Part shown: positions 60,943 to 61,782 of the stretch, in pieces
Layout: each line of letters begins with the position of its first letter
How positions within the stretch are numbered: the first letter of the stretch is position 1
Source of the DNA: RGIG5612 sp045598285
GTDB taxonomy: Bacteria > Bacillota > Clostridia > Lachnospirales > Lachnospiraceae
Reading direction: 5' to 3'
DNA length: 61,782 bases
NCBI GenBank assembly: GCA_045598285.1
Contig: JAZLLU010000019.1
Location: forward strand, 1 to 61,782
Notes under the pieces: generated by a model
Databases searched by the model: none
The model's input: the letters and a program-made list of their open reading frames with translations, nothing else
What the model was told of the DNA's origin: nothing
Position numbers and translations under genes: made by a program

Positions 60943-61578
60943 TTATTTAACTTTATTATCTGCCAATATTTCAGGTTTATAAATCATGCTATCTTTCTCA
61001 GTGATTTCTCTAATAACTTTTGCTGGAACTCCACCGGCTAAAGAGTTATCTGGAATATCTTCTGTTACAACTGAGCCTGCTGCAATAACGCAGTTATTTC
61101 CAATAGTAACGCCTGGGCAAACAGTAACATTTGCACCAAACCAACAGTCATGTCCAATATGAACTGGCTTAGCATAGCAAAATTGTTTTTCAACACCGTT
61201 TGCATCAATCATAGATTTTCTTTCATTTGGAAGAAGTGGATGAACTGGAGTTACGATTGTTACTCTAGGTCCGAAATTGCAATCATCTCCAATAATAACC
61301 TCCGCATCGTCTTGAATAAGAAGATCGAAGTTTCCAAAGAAACGTTTTCCGATTTTTGTATGTTTTCCGTAGTGCATGTATAGCGGGCCTTGGATAAAGC
61401 TTCCTTCGCCAAACTCGCCAAACATCTCTTTTAAGATTGCTTCACGTTTTTCTGTCTCATCTTCGTAAAGTTTATTAAAATCTGTATTTAAGTTATGTGT
61501 TTTAAGTTTTAGTTCTACTAACTCAGGTGTTAGTGGCGCAAAAAGAATACCTTTTTGAATTTTTTCTTCTTCTCTCAT
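60943..61578 (-). CDS. Sugar O-acetyltransferase (LacA/Maa-like left-handed beta-helix)
   Basis: 211 residues from the ATG at 61578, where GAAAGG precedes it. The hexapeptide-repeat helix includes GDDCNFGPRVTI, HIGHDCWFGANVT and GVTIGNNCVIAAGSVVTED; the catalytic His is in VTPVHPLLPNERK. It transfers acetyl from acetyl-CoA to a sugar hydroxyl. It heads the minus-strand operon. Acetylation may detoxify non-metabolised sugars, as proposed for LacA. Confidence 0.88.
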   Translation of the reverse strand: MREEEKIQKGILFAPLTPELVELKLKTHNLNTDFNKLYEDETEKREAILKEMFGEFGEGSFIQGPLYMHYGKHTKIGKRFFGNFDLLIQDDAEVIIGDDCNFGPRVTIVTPVHPLLPNERKSMIDANGVEKQFCYAKPVHIGHDCWFGANVTVCPGVTIGNNCVIAAGSVVTEDIPDNSLAGGVPAKVIREITEKDSMIYKPEILADNKVK

Positions 61579-61632
61579 AGTTATGCCTTTCTTAATTCTG
61601 GGCGCAAACCACCACATTGAATTTACCTAAAT

Positions 61633-61661
61633 ATATTACAACAAACTATATAATTGAACAA
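61633..61661 (-). promoter_or_regulatory. Promoter of the 61.6-51.4 kb operon
   Basis: TTGTTC (61661-61656) and TAATAT (61638-61633) on the minus strand, 17 bp apart, 55 bp before the acetyltransferase start. Confidence 0.5.
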
Positions 61662-61682
61662 TAGTAATTAATACTATATAAT
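61654..61682 (+). promoter_or_regulatory. Divergent promoter of the right-edge gene
   Basis: TTGAAC (61654-61659) and TATAAT (61677-61682), 17 bp apart. Its -35 overlaps the -35 of the minus-strand promoter, so the two may compete or share control. Confidence 0.6.
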
Positions 61683-61714
61683 TTATGCGTATATAAAAAT
61701 TTGTGAGGTGTGAT

Positions 61715-61782
61715 ATGAAAAAAATTAAAGCTTGTGTAGTTGGCGTTGGTTTTATTGGTGTTGCCCATATAGAAGCCTTAAG
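61715..61782 (+). CDS. Gfo/Idh/MocA family oxidoreductase (partial, N-terminus only)
   Basis: The first 22 codons are visible: MKKIKACVVGVGFIGVAHIE. GVGFIG is the dinucleotide-binding turn, and the AHIEAL ending fits the family (GxGxxGxxH). The Shine-Dalgarno GAGGTG is 6 bp upstream. It is divergent from the operon at 61.6 kb, the fourth dehydrogenase of this type in the window. Confidence 0.75.
   Translation, partial: MKKIKACVVGVGFIGVAHIEAL

Overview
The window is AT-rich, densely coded DNA from an anaerobic low-GC Firmicute, most likely a gut Clostridia of Lachnospiraceae type. I base this on codon bias, strong Shine-Dalgarno sites, pyruvate phosphate dikinase, ferredoxin-dependent indolepyruvate oxidoreductase, Ptb/Buk acyl-phosphate genes, CUT2 sugar importers and DUF1292, DUF1846 and DUF6379 proteins. 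I see no rRNA, tRNA, CRISPR array, prophage or transposase. Most genes lie on the minus strand in long operons.

Layout. 1-8.3 kb holds a partial ABC exporter, a threonyl-tRNA synthetase without a normal TGS domain, a butyrate kinase-PPDK operon, and a DUF1292-methyltransferase pair. 8.3-18.8 kb is a tight minus-strand run: a MobA-like protein, a GT2-GtrA glycosyltransferase, a CapA-like protein, IorA, IorB, Ptb, Buk, DUF1846, and a dicarboxylate symporter fused to an ATPase-like domain. The Ior-Ptb-Buk core should turn 2-oxo acids from amino acids into acids plus ATP. 18.8-20 kb is a scarred stretch with 60-bp tandem repeats carrying perfect palindromes and a nuclease-family gene that has lost its catalytic half. 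20-33 kb has a Pr6Pr protein, two peptidases, a complete oligopeptide importer (oppBCDFA), a PAP2 phosphatase, a third butyrate kinase and an Fe-S/zinc flavoprotein.

33-61.8 kb is a sugar and glycoside island. It has an S15-type hydrolase with a CUT2 importer; a divergent AraC regulator with a degenerate GH39 domain; a DUF6379 protein with a TIM-barrel partner and a Gfo/Idh/MocA dehydrogenase; NagA with an MFS carrier; and a second CUT2 importer. A minus-strand operon of about 10 kb follows, with two more Gfo/Idh dehydrogenases, a TIM-barrel isomerase, a ROK kinase, DeoC, an acetyltransferase and a Gld-like ABC system with DUF4340. A fourth Gfo/Idh gene starts at the right edge.

The most interesting part is 38.6-43.9 kb. 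The DUF6379, TIM-barrel and Gfo/Idh trio has the gene content of the gut-bacterial C-glycoside deglycosidase systems (puerarin-type DgpA/B/C), in which a sugar is oxidised at C3 and the glycosidic bond is then eliminated. It is controlled here by what looks like a GH39-derived sensor. The same unusual, more GC-rich 72-bp element precedes both the dehydrogenase of this trio and the isomerase at 58 kb, which links the two clusters.
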